Shown one piece after another: positions 23,294 to 31,547 of a DNA stretch of 47,362 nucleotides. How positions within the stretch are numbered: the first letter of the stretch is position 1; every line of letters begins with the position of its first letter. The stretch comes from KLAP211 sp964650085 (GTDB lineage Bacteria > Patescibacteriota > Dojkabacteria > J137): contig CAZYSE010000003.1 in assembly GCA_964650085.1 (NCBI GenBank), positions 1 through 47,362 of the forward strand, given 5' to 3'. The translations under genes were made by a program, and so were the position numbers. Below the pieces are notes generated by a model. That model did no database searches. It was given only the letters and a program-made list of their open reading frames with translations, and had not been told where the DNA came from.

Positions 23294-24508
23294 ATGTCTA
23301 TACAATTTCCAGCGGGTAGCGACCATAAAATGCATCATCAATATATGATTTCCGATGAAGCAATTTCAGGAGCAAACAGCTACGAACTTCCGCAATTTTT
23401 AGATAAATACGAGACTCAGTATTACAGAATTGCACAGTTACTATCAGGTGTAATTGCTAGAAGTTGTGAGTTACGTGATAATTCAGCAGAATCTAGATCC
23501 GAGTTTCTTGATAAATGCAGAAATTTCAGATTTAACTGGGAGTATATTCTTACTAGATTATCAAACCGAGGAATCGAGACTACACAAATTAATGATTACT
23601 TGCAGAAACTAAGTGCCATTATACTTGCTTTGATTTTAGACGAACTAAAGCAATTAGTCGAATTTGATGATATACAAAATGTATCTTCAGAACAATATTA
23701 TGAATGGCCATTAGAAGTTCAAGACATGGTCGATATGATAAGTGAAACCGATGCTGATAGAAATCTTAAAGCGTATTCTCGAATACAGGAGTTCCTAGCG
23801 GGACTAATTGATGATGAAAGCACTATGGTGACCATTTTTGAAGAAACTAATGAAAACATAGTCTTACAGAGTGCACAGATTACGGAAGAAGATGCAGATG
23901 GTGATATTGCACCCAAAGTTGATAGATTTGCTTACGCGGAAGAATTGCTGATGTCAATCATCAACATCCTGAATACTGGGGAAACAAATTATGCTGCTGA
24001 ATATACTATTCAAAACATTCTCCAAACTGGATCGTCAAGGGACGATACTGCTCTTCCTGAATTGAGCGCAGGTGAAATGATCAGGGTAGAAGGCAATAAA
24101 GCAACTCTTAGCTGGTTAGCACTTTCGGAACGCTTGAGTGGCTACTTTCCAGCAGATGCAACAGACTTAGGGCTATCTAATACAAGTCTATACAATTTTC
24201 CTGATTCACTTGTTGTAGAAACTGGCATTCCACAAATAGATCCCGAGTTCTACATTTGTACAATAATTGAACTTCAACTAGCGCTAGCTATGAATTTAAG
24301 AAGATATGTAAACTCATACATAGAGATATATAGTTTAGAGGATCCGGAAATTATTGAAGAAGTTGAAGTAAAGGAAGTGTTGTTTATTGCAAAAAGAATT
24401 TTAGCTGAAATTGAACAGGACATGTATGCACAGTTCCGACAAAGTGAGCAAACAAAGGTTATTATAAGAAACTCAAACAATAGTGAGCTAGAAATCGAGA
24501 TTTTGTAA
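23294..24508 (+). CDS. large helical protein of unknown function
   Basis: 404 residues, acidic, almost entirely helical, with no signal peptide or membrane segment. The starting MSIQFPAGSDHKMHHQYMIS is polar. Notable features are a central acidic linker (EEDADGDIAPKVD) and helices with regular leucine/isoleucine spacing at both ends. No motif of a known family is visible. It has its own promoter and is 42 bp upstream of asnS on the same strand, so read-through into asnS is possible. Confidence 0.7.
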   Translation: MSIQFPAGSDHKMHHQYMISDEAISGANSYELPQFLDKYETQYYRIAQLLSGVIARSCELRDNSAESRSEFLDKCRNFRFNWEYILTRLSNRGIETTQINDYLQKLSAIILALILDELKQLVEFDDIQNVSSEQYYEWPLEVQDMVDMISETDADRNLKAYSRIQEFLAGLIDDESTMVTIFEETNENIVLQSAQITEEDADGDIAPKVDRFAYAEELLMSIINILNTGETNYAAEYTIQNILQTGSSRDDTALPELSAGEMIRVEGNKATLSWLALSERLSGYFPADATDLGLSNTSLYNFPDSLVVETGIPQIDPEFYICTIIELQLALAMNLRRYVNSYIEIYSLEDPEIIEEVEVKEVLFIAKRILAEIEQDMYAQFRQSEQTKVIIRNSNNSELEIEIL

Positions 24509-24550
24509 TGAATATATAAGTGATACAATACTTTAGATTAACTTAAAACT

Positions 24551-25873
24551 ATGTCAAACCTACTACCGGAATCAGAAAAAGTAGCCATTAAAGACCTTTC
24601 AAAACACGTAGGCAATTCAGTAAGTTCTGAAGCTTGGGTTTCTAACAGTCGATCTTCAGGAAAGATTGCTTTTCTTCAACTTAGAGATGGTTCTGGTTTT
24701 GCACAAGCAGTTGTTGAAAAATCAAAAGTATCTGAAGAAGTTTGGAATCACGCGGAAAGTTTGACTCTAGAATCTTCTGTGAGAGTAACTGGAGTTGTAT
24801 CAAAACACCCTAAATTCGATCAGTTTGAACTTCAAGTAACCGAAATTCATCCTTTAAGCATTGCACCAGAGTATCCAATAGGTAACAAAGATCATGGACC
24901 AGATTTTTTATTTGAAAAAAGAGACCTGTATTTAAGATCAAAAACTCCATGGGCTGTTTTAAGAATTCGTGACCAAATATTCAGAAGTATTACAAATTTC
25001 TTCCATGAAGAAGGATTTATTCGATTTGATACGCCAATTCTTCAACCAACAAGCGCAGAGGACACGAGTCAACTTTTTGAACTAGATTACTATGAAGAAA
25101 AAATGTATCTTACCCAATCAGGTCAACTTTATCTTGAGGCAGGAATCATGGGATTTGGAAAAGCCTATGACTTTGGACCTGTTTTTAGAGCAGAAAAAAG
25201 TAAGACACGAAATCACCTTTCTGAATTTTGGATGATGGATGCAGAAATGGCATTTTATGATCAACAGATGAATGAAGATGTTCAAGAAAGAATGGTAAAG
25301 CGAATAATTAGCGATTGTTTAGAGCATTGCAAAGAGGAGCTAAAGATTCTTGAAAGAGATACAACAATTCTGGAGAGATGCGTGAATGAGAAATTTATCA
25401 GAATGAAACATTACGATGCGAAGAAGTTCTTAGAGACAGAAAAAGGAATGACTGTGGTTTACAACGATGATATGACAACAGAAGAAGAAATTGAAATTGG
25501 AAATCATTTTCAAATACCAGTATTTATTGAGGATTATCCATTTGCTGTAAAAGCATTCTATATGAAGCGATATACAGATGAAAGAGGTATGGCAAGAGCT
25601 ACAAACGCAGATTTAATAGCTCCAGAAGAAGCTAGAGAAATTATTGGAGGTAGTCAAAGAGAAGATGATTATGAATTGCTACATAGTGAATTGGTAGCTA
25701 GAGAATATAAACTTGAAGACTATGAATGGTATTTGGCTGTCAGAAAATTTGGTAGCGTTCCTCATGCTGGTTATGGATTAGGATTAGAAAGAATGGTCAG
25801 ATGGGTCTCTGGTGTTCATCATATTCGAGAAACTATCCCTTTCCCGAGAACTACGATACTTAGAAGGCCATGA
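24551..25873 (+). CDS. asnS: asparaginyl-tRNA synthetase
   Basis: 440 residues, typical length. The N-terminal OB-fold anticodon domain (about 15-110) contains KIAFLQLRDGSGFAQAVVE. The class II core follows, with motif 2 FGPVFRAEKSKTRNHLSEF and motif 3 GLGLERMVRWVSG. IIGGSQREDDYELL and GSVPHAGYG are AsnRS signatures rather than AspRS. It charges tRNA-Asn, and the cognate tRNA gene is in this window. A TACAAT box lies about 25 bp upstream. The 3' end runs into a short heptamer array, and then a four-helix-bundle gene begins. Confidence 0.95.
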   Translation: MSNLLPESEKVAIKDLSKHVGNSVSSEAWVSNSRSSGKIAFLQLRDGSGFAQAVVEKSKVSEEVWNHAESLTLESSVRVTGVVSKHPKFDQFELQVTEIHPLSIAPEYPIGNKDHGPDFLFEKRDLYLRSKTPWAVLRIRDQIFRSITNFFHEEGFIRFDTPILQPTSAEDTSQLFELDYYEEKMYLTQSGQLYLEAGIMGFGKAYDFGPVFRAEKSKTRNHLSEFWMMDAEMAFYDQQMNEDVQERMVKRIISDCLEHCKEELKILERDTTILERCVNEKFIRMKHYDAKKFLETEKGMTVVYNDDMTTEEEIEIGNHFQIPVFIEDYPFAVKAFYMKRYTDERGMARATNADLIAPEEAREIIGGSQREDDYELLHSELVAREYKLEDYEWYLAVRKFGSVPHAGYGLGLERMVRWVSGVHHIRETIPFPRTTILRRP

Positions 25874-25905
25874 GCTGTGTGCCTTGTGCTATGAGTAAGA
25901 TTAAC
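25869..25905 (+). repeat. short heptamer-period array after asnS
   Basis: Units TGAGCTG, TGTGCCT and the two after step by 7 bp right after the asnS stop codon. Confidence 0.5.
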
Positions 25906-25960
25906 AGAAAGTTGTATTGAGACACAATGACAATCCACTGCGCAATAGCTAGAATTGCTT

Positions 25961-26320
25961 ATGCAGGATTTCAACAACTTAACAATTTACCAGGATTCTT
26001 ATAATTTAGTATTAAAGATTTACAAGCTCACAGAAAGGTTTCCTAAAGCTGAAAAGTTTAATATTACATCTCAGTTACGCAGATCCAGTCTTTCAGTTAC
26101 TTTGAATATTGCAGAAGGATCAAGTAGGGGAGGGGACAAAGAGTTTTCTCGATTTTTACAGATCTCTTTGGGTTCACTTGCAGAACTCCTAGTGATAGTA
26201 CAGCTGTCAACTGAATTAAAATTTATCAACACTATTGAGCAGGAAGAACTCGTTCAGTCTTATGTAAAATTGAGAAAGATGATAATATCTCTTCGAACTA
26301 AAATATTGAATAATTTTTAA
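25961..26320 (+). CDS. four-helix-bundle protein (23S rRNA intervening-sequence family)
   Basis: 119 residues from ATG 25961; a TTG six bases upstream is in frame but unneeded. The family signature is clear: LTERFPKAEKFNITSQLRRS, then LSVTLNIAEGSSRG and FLQISLGSLAELLV. These proteins were first found inside 23S rRNA intervening sequences and form homopentameric four-helix bundles; their job is unknown. Here it is a stand-alone gene between asnS and pheA, 2 bp from pheA. A second family member at 40044 is also beside an aminoacyl-tRNA synthetase gene. Confidence 0.92.
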   Translation: MQDFNNLTIYQDSYNLVLKIYKLTERFPKAEKFNITSQLRRSSLSVTLNIAEGSSRGGDKEFSRFLQISLGSLAELLVIVQLSTELKFINTIEQEELVQSYVKLRKMIISLRTKILNNF

Positions 26321-26322
26321 AT

Positions 26323-27216
26323 ATGCAAGAATCAAAAGACCAAAAGCTCAGTATCCCTAGCCCACAGCTCATCTCCATTCAAGGAAACATCGGCTCTTTT
26401 TCTCACATCGCGGCAACAAATTTATTTGGATCAGGAATTCAACTTTTAGAACGTGATTCCTTTAAAGAAGTGTTTGATGATCTAAAAAACGATCGTTGTG
26501 AATCCATTGTCATACCTATAGAAAATTCAACTTATGGATCGATATTCCAGAACTATGACTTGCTAGGATCAAACGATTTCGAAATATATAAAGAAGTGTA
26601 TCTAAAAATCAAATTTCATTTAATTGGGTTACCTGCTAGTAGTTTTGAAGATATTGTAGAACTACATTCGCATCCAGTTGGACTTGGGCAAATTTCAAAA
26701 TTCCTAGAAGAAAACAGACAGATAAAGGCAATAGAGTTTCCTGATACTGCAGGTGCAGTAAAAATGGTAAAAGAAACTAACGATTTAACCAAAGCTGCTG
26801 TAGCCAGTAAATTTGCTTCAAATATTTACGGAATGCAGATACTAAAGGAAGATATTCACGAAAACCAAAACAATTACACAAGATTCTTTGCACTAAGGAA
26901 ACGAAAAAATATTGAACAGCTCACTGCCCAAAGCCCAAAGCTGGCAAAAGCAAAAACTACAATCAAATTTCAGTTGGGAGAAGAATCAGGTAGTTTGTAT
27001 AAATGTATTGGTGCTTTTGCAAAAAGAGATCTTGCATTGGTTAAAATAGAAAGTCGCCCAATTATAAATACGCACTGGGAATTCACATTCTACTTGGACA
27101 TCAAAGCAGATTTGAATGGAATAGAAATGCAAGAAGCAATTGAAGAAATGAAACTATACTCTAAAGATTTTAGCGTTCTGGGATGTTATGATAAAGGAGT
27201 ATACATTGATACGTAA
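26323..27216 (+). CDS. pheA: prephenate dehydratase with C-terminal ACT domain
   Basis: 297 residues, the usual monofunctional length. The catalytic domain covers about 15-195: IQGNIGSFSHIAAT, IPIENSTYGSI, and NNYTRFFAL with the essential Thr-Arg-Phe. The ACT domain (about 212-295) has the phenylalanine-binding KIESRP. It converts prephenate to phenylpyruvate and would be feedback-inhibited by Phe. No chorismate mutase or other aromatic-pathway gene is present in the window. Both the N-terminal tail and the linker between the domains are made of 7-bp-period repeat DNA, so neither part is likely to be conserved in sequence. It lies between the four-helix gene (2 bp) and gatA (5 bp). Confidence 0.93.
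   Translation: MQESKDQKLSIPSPQLISIQGNIGSFSHIAATNLFGSGIQLLERDSFKEVFDDLKNDRCESIVIPIENSTYGSIFQNYDLLGSNDFEIYKEVYLKIKFHLIGLPASSFEDIVELHSHPVGLGQISKFLEENRQIKAIEFPDTAGAVKMVKETNDLTKAAVASKFASNIYGMQILKEDIHENQNNYTRFFALRKRKNIEQLTAQSPKLAKAKTTIKFQLGEESGSLYKCIGAFAKRDLALVKIESRPIINTHWEFTFYLDIKADLNGIEMQEAIEEMKLYSKDFSVLGCYDKGVYIDT
26330..26378 (+). repeat. heptamer-period array within pheA 5' end
   Basis: In-frame array coding the first residues of PheA (about 3-18); units such as CAAAAGC and CCACAGC step by 7. Confidence 0.6.
26914..26960 (+). repeat. heptamer-period array within the PheA interdomain linker
   Basis: Two identical CCAAAGC units side by side, flanked by GAACAGC, TCACTGC and a degenerate unit. 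It codes LTAQSPKLAKAK exactly between the dehydratase and ACT domains. Confidence 0.65.
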
Positions 27217-27221
27217 TAAAT

Positions 27222-28664
27222 ATGAATTCACTAGAAATACCTAAAATTGCAGGAATGCTTGAGACTGTTGAAAAAATCAAAATGGGCGAAATCAAAGTCG
27301 TTGATTTAGTTAAAGAGCACTTATCTAGAGCACATCAAATTAATCCTGAGATAAACGCTTTTATTACTATTCTAGATGAGGCTTTATCACAAGCAGAAGA
27401 AACAGATAGAAAGATCGAAGCTAAAGATCCAGAAGTAATGAACAAAAAGCTTTTAGGAATTCCCTTCACTGTAAAGGATTTATACTTAGTAGAAGGCACT
27501 CGAACTACTTTTTCATCAAAGTTGATGGAGGATTTTGTCGCTCCATACACAGCAACAGTTGCACAAAGATGTATTGACGAAGGTGCAATTTTAATTGGGA
27601 AATGTAACTCAGATCCTTGGGGATTTGGAGGAAGTGGGGAAAATTCAGGATATGGTCCTACAAAGCATCCATTAGATTTCTCAAGAACACCTGGAGGATC
27701 AAGTTCTGGTTCAGCAGCATCTTTGTTGGCGGGAGTTGGATTCTTTGCGTTGGGAACAGATACAGGAGGTTCAGTTAGGCTACCAGCTTCTTTCTGTGGA
27801 TTGTATGGCTTAAAACCGACGTACGGACGAAATTCTAGGTATGGCATAGGTGCAATGGGCTCTTCATTTGATACTCCTGGGTTCTTTACGCGAAATATTG
27901 AAGACATGGAAGTTCTTGAAGAAATCATGGCTGGAAAGGATTTAAACGACGCAACTACAAGTGAAATTCAATATGCTCAAGGCTCAAGACCTAAAGCCCA
28001 AGGCTCAATTAAAATAGGTGTTCCTAAGGAATTCTTTTCAGATTCTATTGATGCAGATGTGAAAGCAAGTATTGATTCATTTATATCAAAACTTAAAAAT
28101 AATCCGAACGTTGAAGTTGTAGATTGTTCATTACCTTCTGCTCAACATGCACTAGCTGTTTACTATATTCTTGTACCCGCAGAGATTTCTTCAAATCGAG
28201 CAAGATACGATGGAGTAAGGTTTGGCAAAAAAACAGCAGATAATTACGAAGAAAATCTTTTTGGCTCTCGAAGTAAATACCTAGAAGACGAAGTTAAACG
28301 TAGAATTTTAATTGGAACATATGCACTTAGCAAAGGATATTCAGATAAGTACTACAAACAAGCAAGTTTAGTGAGAGCCAAGATTGCTAAAGAATTTGAT
28401 GAAGTCTTAAAAACAGTTGATTTTATACTTTCTCCTGTTTCACCAACATCTGCTTTCAAACTAGGAGAAAAAATGGACGATCCGGTTCAAATGTATTTAG
28501 TGGATGTGTTTACAGTAACTGCAAATATCACTGGAAACCCTGCACTTAGTATCCCTATTGGCACTGACAAGAACAACCTTCCTGTTGGAATTCAAATCAT
28601 TGGTAGTAAGTTTTCTGAACCTAGAATCTTTGAAGCTGCGAAACAGTTTACAAACAACAACTGA
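27222..28664 (+). CDS. gatA: Glu/Asp-tRNA amidotransferase subunit A
   Basis: 480 residues. The amidase-signature Ser-cisSer-Lys triad is in place: Lys in FTVKDLYL, cis-Ser in TPGGSSSGSAAS and nucleophile Ser in GTDTGGSVRLPA. GENSGYGPTKHP fits GatA rather than a generic amidase. GatA releases ammonia from Gln to amidate Glu-tRNA-Gln (or Asp-tRNA-Asn) within GatCAB. GatB and GatC are not here. Since asnS is present, the likely role is Gln-tRNA formation. A heptamer array inserted at about residues 251-264 (AQGSRPKAQGS) lengthens a surface loop just after the conserved core. Confidence 0.93.
   Translation: MNSLEIPKIAGMLETVEKIKMGEIKVVDLVKEHLSRAHQINPEINAFITILDEALSQAEETDRKIEAKDPEVMNKKLLGIPFTVKDLYLVEGTRTTFSSKLMEDFVAPYTATVAQRCIDEGAILIGKCNSDPWGFGGSGENSGYGPTKHPLDFSRTPGGSSSGSAASLLAGVGFFALGTDTGGSVRLPASFCGLYGLKPTYGRNSRYGIGAMGSSFDTPGFFTRNIEDMEVLEEIMAGKDLNDATTSEIQYAQGSRPKAQGSIKIGVPKEFFSDSIDADVKASIDSFISKLKNNPNVEVVDCSLPSAQHALAVYYILVPAEISSNRARYDGVRFGKKTADNYEENLFGSRSKYLEDEVKRRILIGTYALSKGYSDKYYKQASLVRAKIAKEFDEVLKTVDFILSPVSPTSAFKLGEKMDDPVQMYLVDVFTVTANITGNPALSIPIGTDKNNLPVGIQIIGSKFSEPRIFEAAKQFTNNN
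27973..28010 (+). repeat. gatA: heptamer-period array within gatA
   Basis: Four units in clean 7-bp register, of which the first and last are both AAGGCTC, with AAGACCT and AAAGCCC between. In frame. Confidence 0.75.
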
Positions 28665-28698
28665 TTAGTTTATCCTGTAATGTATAGCACTTTTACCA

Positions 28699-29409
28699 AT
28701 GGCTGAAATTCAGGTCTACAAAAATAGGAATACATTCGTACGGAACTATTCGGGTATTCTTCTGAAAGTAATTATACCAGTTTTCTTTGTCTCAGTAGCA
28801 GTTTGTTTACTTCTGATCATTACTTACGGCAAAAGCACCATTGAAACAGTTCAAGCCGATAACCAAGTGTACGTACAGACTGAATATAGTTTTTCCCCGT
28901 ATACCATTACAACTGAAGCTCCAAAGCTAAATAGATTAGAATCTGAAAACTACGAGTTTAATTCATCTACAACACATTCCGATAAACGAGGCTACTTGTT
29001 TGACATGTATTTTAAAGATAATAATTCGCCACTTTACGGGACGGGCGATTTATTTGCTGCAGCCTGCGATGCGTATGGTGCACCAAAAGAGTGCGTTACT
29101 GTAGTAGCTATCGCTAAGCATGAAACTGATCTTTGCAAATACCAGAACTCATTCGAGATGAATAATTGTTGGGGTTGGGGAGGCGGTGGCGTACATAGAG
29201 TTGCATTTAATGATATTGGTGAAGGAATTTTTACAGTTACTAGAGTTTTAGTACAACAGTACGGTATTAGATATATGCTGGATCCATCGCTAATGGAAAG
29301 AGTATTTTGCGGACCAGATCCAGAATGTCACGAATGGGGATACAGAGTAAGAAGTTTGATGACTGAGTTGAGAAATTATGCGATGAATAAAGGGATAGAA
29401 TTAAATTAG
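28699..29409 (+). CDS. membrane-anchored lysozyme-like (glucosaminidase/transglycosylase-type) protein
   Basis: 236 residues. An N-terminal anchor helix (about 21-44, GILLKVIIPVFFVSVAVCLL) is followed by a linker to about residue 100. The catalytic-looking domain begins GTGDLFAAACDAYGAP; VVAIAKHETDLCKYQ carries a candidate catalytic Glu in the first helix, as in lysozyme-fold enzymes. NNCWGWGGGGVHRVAF is the glycine-rich substrate-cleft segment. Four Cys in this domain could form two disulfides. It likely cuts peptidoglycan at the cell surface. The domain assignment rests on these motifs, not on an exact family match. Confidence 0.72.
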   Translation: MAEIQVYKNRNTFVRNYSGILLKVIIPVFFVSVAVCLLLIITYGKSTIETVQADNQVYVQTEYSFSPYTITTEAPKLNRLESENYEFNSSTTHSDKRGYLFDMYFKDNNSPLYGTGDLFAAACDAYGAPKECVTVVAIAKHETDLCKYQNSFEMNNCWGWGGGGVHRVAFNDIGEGIFTVTRVLVQQYGIRYMLDPSLMERVFCGPDPECHEWGYRVRSLMTELRNYAMNKGIELN

Positions 29410-29537
29410 GTTATGTAGGTTGTAGGATATACGATGTAAGATGACCGCATAAAATCTTAGTCATGTACTGAAGACTGATACTGATAACCAACACACTAAT
29501 ATCTTACATCATAGATCTTAAGTCATACATCCCAATA
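29405..29537. repeat. heptamer-period array with internal 10-bp hairpin between convergent genes
   Basis: Fills the entire gap between the lysozyme-like gene and radA. Units (TAGGTTG, TAGGATA; later CATCATA, GATCTTA) keep a 7-bp step and reverse orientation midway. GATGTAAGAT (29433-29442) is exactly complementary to ATCTTACATC (29501-29510). A bidirectional terminator role fits its place. Confidence 0.65.
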
Positions 29538-30839
29538 CTACTTCTCCAAAATATCGCTAAGTTTCCTAATACTCTTAAACGTTTCCACTTTTGAAAAGCC
29601 CATTCGCTTAGCTTCTTTTTCTCTCTTTTCTTGCAGAACAACTTTTCTAATTTCACCTGTTAAGCCAACTTCCCCAAAAGTAACAGTATCGTTTTTAACT
29701 TTTTGACCTTTTATAGATGATTCTATAGCTTTAATGATGGCTAAATCCAACGCCCTGTCTGATGTTTTAAATCCACCGGTTATGTTTACATAAATATCAA
29801 ACTCGCCGGTAGCTAACCTCAAGTTCTTGTCTATAACTGCGAGCAAAATATACAATCTATTCAAATCAAATCCAGAACTTGCTCTTCTTGGATTGCTAAA
29901 GTACGTTTTAGTAGCAAGTGCCTGAACCTCAATTACAAAAGCTCGGTTACCTTCTAAAACCATAGAATATACCGATCCTTCATTCTCTGGTTTATCTTTG
30001 CTAAATAAATCTTTTGTATCCAACAATTCTTTTAAACCATTCTCCGTCATCTGGAAAAGTCCGACTTCGTCTGTTGGGCCAAATCGATTTTTTTCAACTT
30101 TGAGAATTCTTAGATCTGATGTTTTATCTCCTTCAAAGTACAAAACCGTGTCAACAATGTGTTCTAATAGTTTCGGCCCAGCAATTTCTCCAGATTTAGT
30201 TACGTGTCCAATAATAATACTTGTGATTCCATACGCTTTTGAAATGTTAGTAAGCATACTTGTACATTCGCTTACTTGAGATACAGAGCCTTGCATAGAC
30301 GTAAGCCCTTCGCTATAAACAGTTTGAATAGAATCAACAATCAATACATCTATTTCGTTTTTGTTTTCTTCAATATAATTTATTATGTGATTGATTTCGT
30401 ACTCCTGTATGAAATCTACGTTTTCTGCTTTAAGTTTAAGTCTTTTTAATCTCTGGTAAATTTGTTCTGGAGATTCTTCTCCACAAATGTAAGTTACTTT
30501 GTACTTTCTTGTAGAGAGCTTATCGGCAATTTGGGAAGAAAGCGTAGATTTACCAATTCCTGGAGAACCCGATAGCAATATCACCTGTCCGCGTACAAGC
30601 CTTCCACCCAAAGCGTTATCGAGTTCGTCTATTCCAGTTTGAATAGTTTCTATGCTACTTTCTTTAAACTCAAATTTTTTTAATTCTCTTGTAAGTTTAG
30701 TTTCTTTTTTTCCACGCGATCTGATTACACTAGCTTCAGATTTACTTGCAGATTCCTGAACGGTGCCCCATTCGTGACAAGAGTCGCATTTTCCTTGCCA
30801 CTTGGAGTATTCTTTGTTGCAGTTCGAACATTTAAACAT
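29538..30839 (-). CDS. radA: DNA repair ATPase RadA (Sms)
   Basis: 433 residues. The N-terminal zinc finger has four Cys (CSNC at 4-7, CDSC at 18-21). The RecA-like core has Walker A SGSPGIGKST (about 87-96), IDVLIVDSIQTV as Walker B and the RadA-specific VEKNRFGP. The C-terminal Lon-protease-like domain (about 260-433) contains GGFKTSDRALDLAI and FGEVGLTGEIRKV. RadA is a DnaB-like helicase that helps branch migration in recombination. recX lies about 5 kb away; recA is not in the window. Confidence 0.97.
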   Translation of the reverse strand: MFKCSNCNKEYSKWQGKCDSCHEWGTVQESASKSEASVIRSRGKKETKLTRELKKFEFKESSIETIQTGIDELDNALGGRLVRGQVILLSGSPGIGKSTLSSQIADKLSTRKYKVTYICGEESPEQIYQRLKRLKLKAENVDFIQEYEINHIINYIEENKNEIDVLIVDSIQTVYSEGLTSMQGSVSQVSECTSMLTNISKAYGITSIIIGHVTKSGEIAGPKLLEHIVDTVLYFEGDKTSDLRILKVEKNRFGPTDEVGLFQMTENGLKELLDTKDLFSKDKPENEGSVYSMVLEGNRAFVIEVQALATKTYFSNPRRASSGFDLNRLYILLAVIDKNLRLATGEFDIYVNITGGFKTSDRALDLAIIKAIESSIKGQKVKNDTVTFGEVGLTGEIRKVVLQEKREKEAKRMGFSKVETFKSIRKLSDILEK

Positions 30840-30885
30840 ATGGATTTTTAGAATTTGGGTTTTAGTTATTTGATTTTATTTTATG

Positions 30886-30891
30886 TATAAT
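30886..30891 (+). promoter_or_regulatory. -10 box before the small membrane protein cassette
   Basis: TATAAT 29 bp before the first small gene; no good -35. It is divergent from radA. Confidence 0.5.
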
Positions 30892-30920
30892 GATACTAGA
30901 TATACTAGTTATTTCAAAAT

Positions 30921-31103
30921 ATGAAGAAATACTTAACATACTCAATATTCTTAGTAATTTTGGGACTTTTTGCTTTTTCTTTCTATTTAGTTTTGACAGG
31001 TAAGTGGAAGAGTCTGTGCTGTATTAGCGACGGCATAAATAGAAATACAGATAGTGTTCTACTTCAGAATACTATTTGTCGTGATGTACTATGTTTGAGT
31101 TGA
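30921..31103 (+). CDS. small single-span membrane protein, first of four
   Basis: 60 residues. A hydrophobic helix at about 6-27 (YSIFLVILGLFAFSFYLVL) is followed by WKSLCC and a short tail ending ICRDVLCLS. Four Cys sit outside the helix. The plan resembles the next two proteins but the end motif differs. No family recognised. Confidence 0.6.
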   Translation: MKKYLTYSIFLVILGLFAFSFYLVLTGKWKSLCCISDGINRNTDSVLLQNTICRDVLCLS

Positions 31104-31137
31104 TTTTTATAAAGTAATTATTTATTAATTAACACAA

Positions 31138-31335
31138 ATGAATGGAAAATTTTGGCTCGGTTTATTAACTGGAATGTTATTGCTTTGTATTTTATGCTTC
31201 TGTTGTTTTGTAATTACAGCAGTGATTTTTTGGAATAACCCATCATTTAGAACATCATTTGATGCTAGTTACTGTTACGGCTTAGCAGAAGGAGGAGTAT
31301 CATCTACAGAAGATCCATTAGGTATTTGTAACTAA
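31138..31335 (+). CDS. small Cys-rich membrane protein, DPLGxC type
   Basis: 65 residues. Helix at about 6-32 with cysteines inside it (LLLCILCFCCFVITAVIF). The tail has ASYCYG and ends DPLGICN. The next protein has the same arrangement (SYC, then DPLG, Cys), so the two are paralogs. A palmitoylation- or disulfide-type role for the cysteines is possible but not shown. It is 1 bp upstream of the next gene. Confidence 0.7.
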   Translation: MNGKFWLGLLTGMLLLCILCFCCFVITAVIFWNNPSFRTSFDASYCYGLAEGGVSSTEDPLGICN

Positions 31336-31336
31336 T

Positions 31337-31534
31337 ATGGAGGAAAGTACGAAAGCCAAAGGCAACTATAAATCTCTACTCGTTGTAGTTGGAGTCATTA
31401 TACTTTGTTGCTGTAGCTGCTGTAGCTTATTAGTAATTGAGCGAATATTTTTATCACGAGATTTCCGAGACAGTTATTGTCTAAGAAAAACTGCACAAAC
31501 TGATCCATTGGGGTATTGTGCTGAATATTATTAA
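31337..31534 (+). CDS. small Cys-rich membrane protein, DPLGxC type (paralog)
   Basis: 65 residues. A short basic N-terminus is followed by a helix at about 13-36 with a Cys cluster, ILCCCSCCSLLVI. The tail reads DSYCLRK, then DPLGYCAEYY. The shared SYC and DPLGxC with the preceding protein, with equal length, shows a tandem duplication followed by divergence. It lies 13 bp upstream of the larger anchored protein. Confidence 0.7.
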   Translation: MEESTKAKGNYKSLLVVVGVIILCCCSCCSLLVIERIFLSRDFRDSYCLRKTAQTDPLGYCAEYY

Positions 31535-31547
31535 TTAAAACATTTTT

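Noticed and set aside
27335..27928. 197-residue minus-strand open frame inside gatA
   Set aside because: It mirrors the conserved gatA catalytic core in the antisense direction and has no start signal or recognisable motif.
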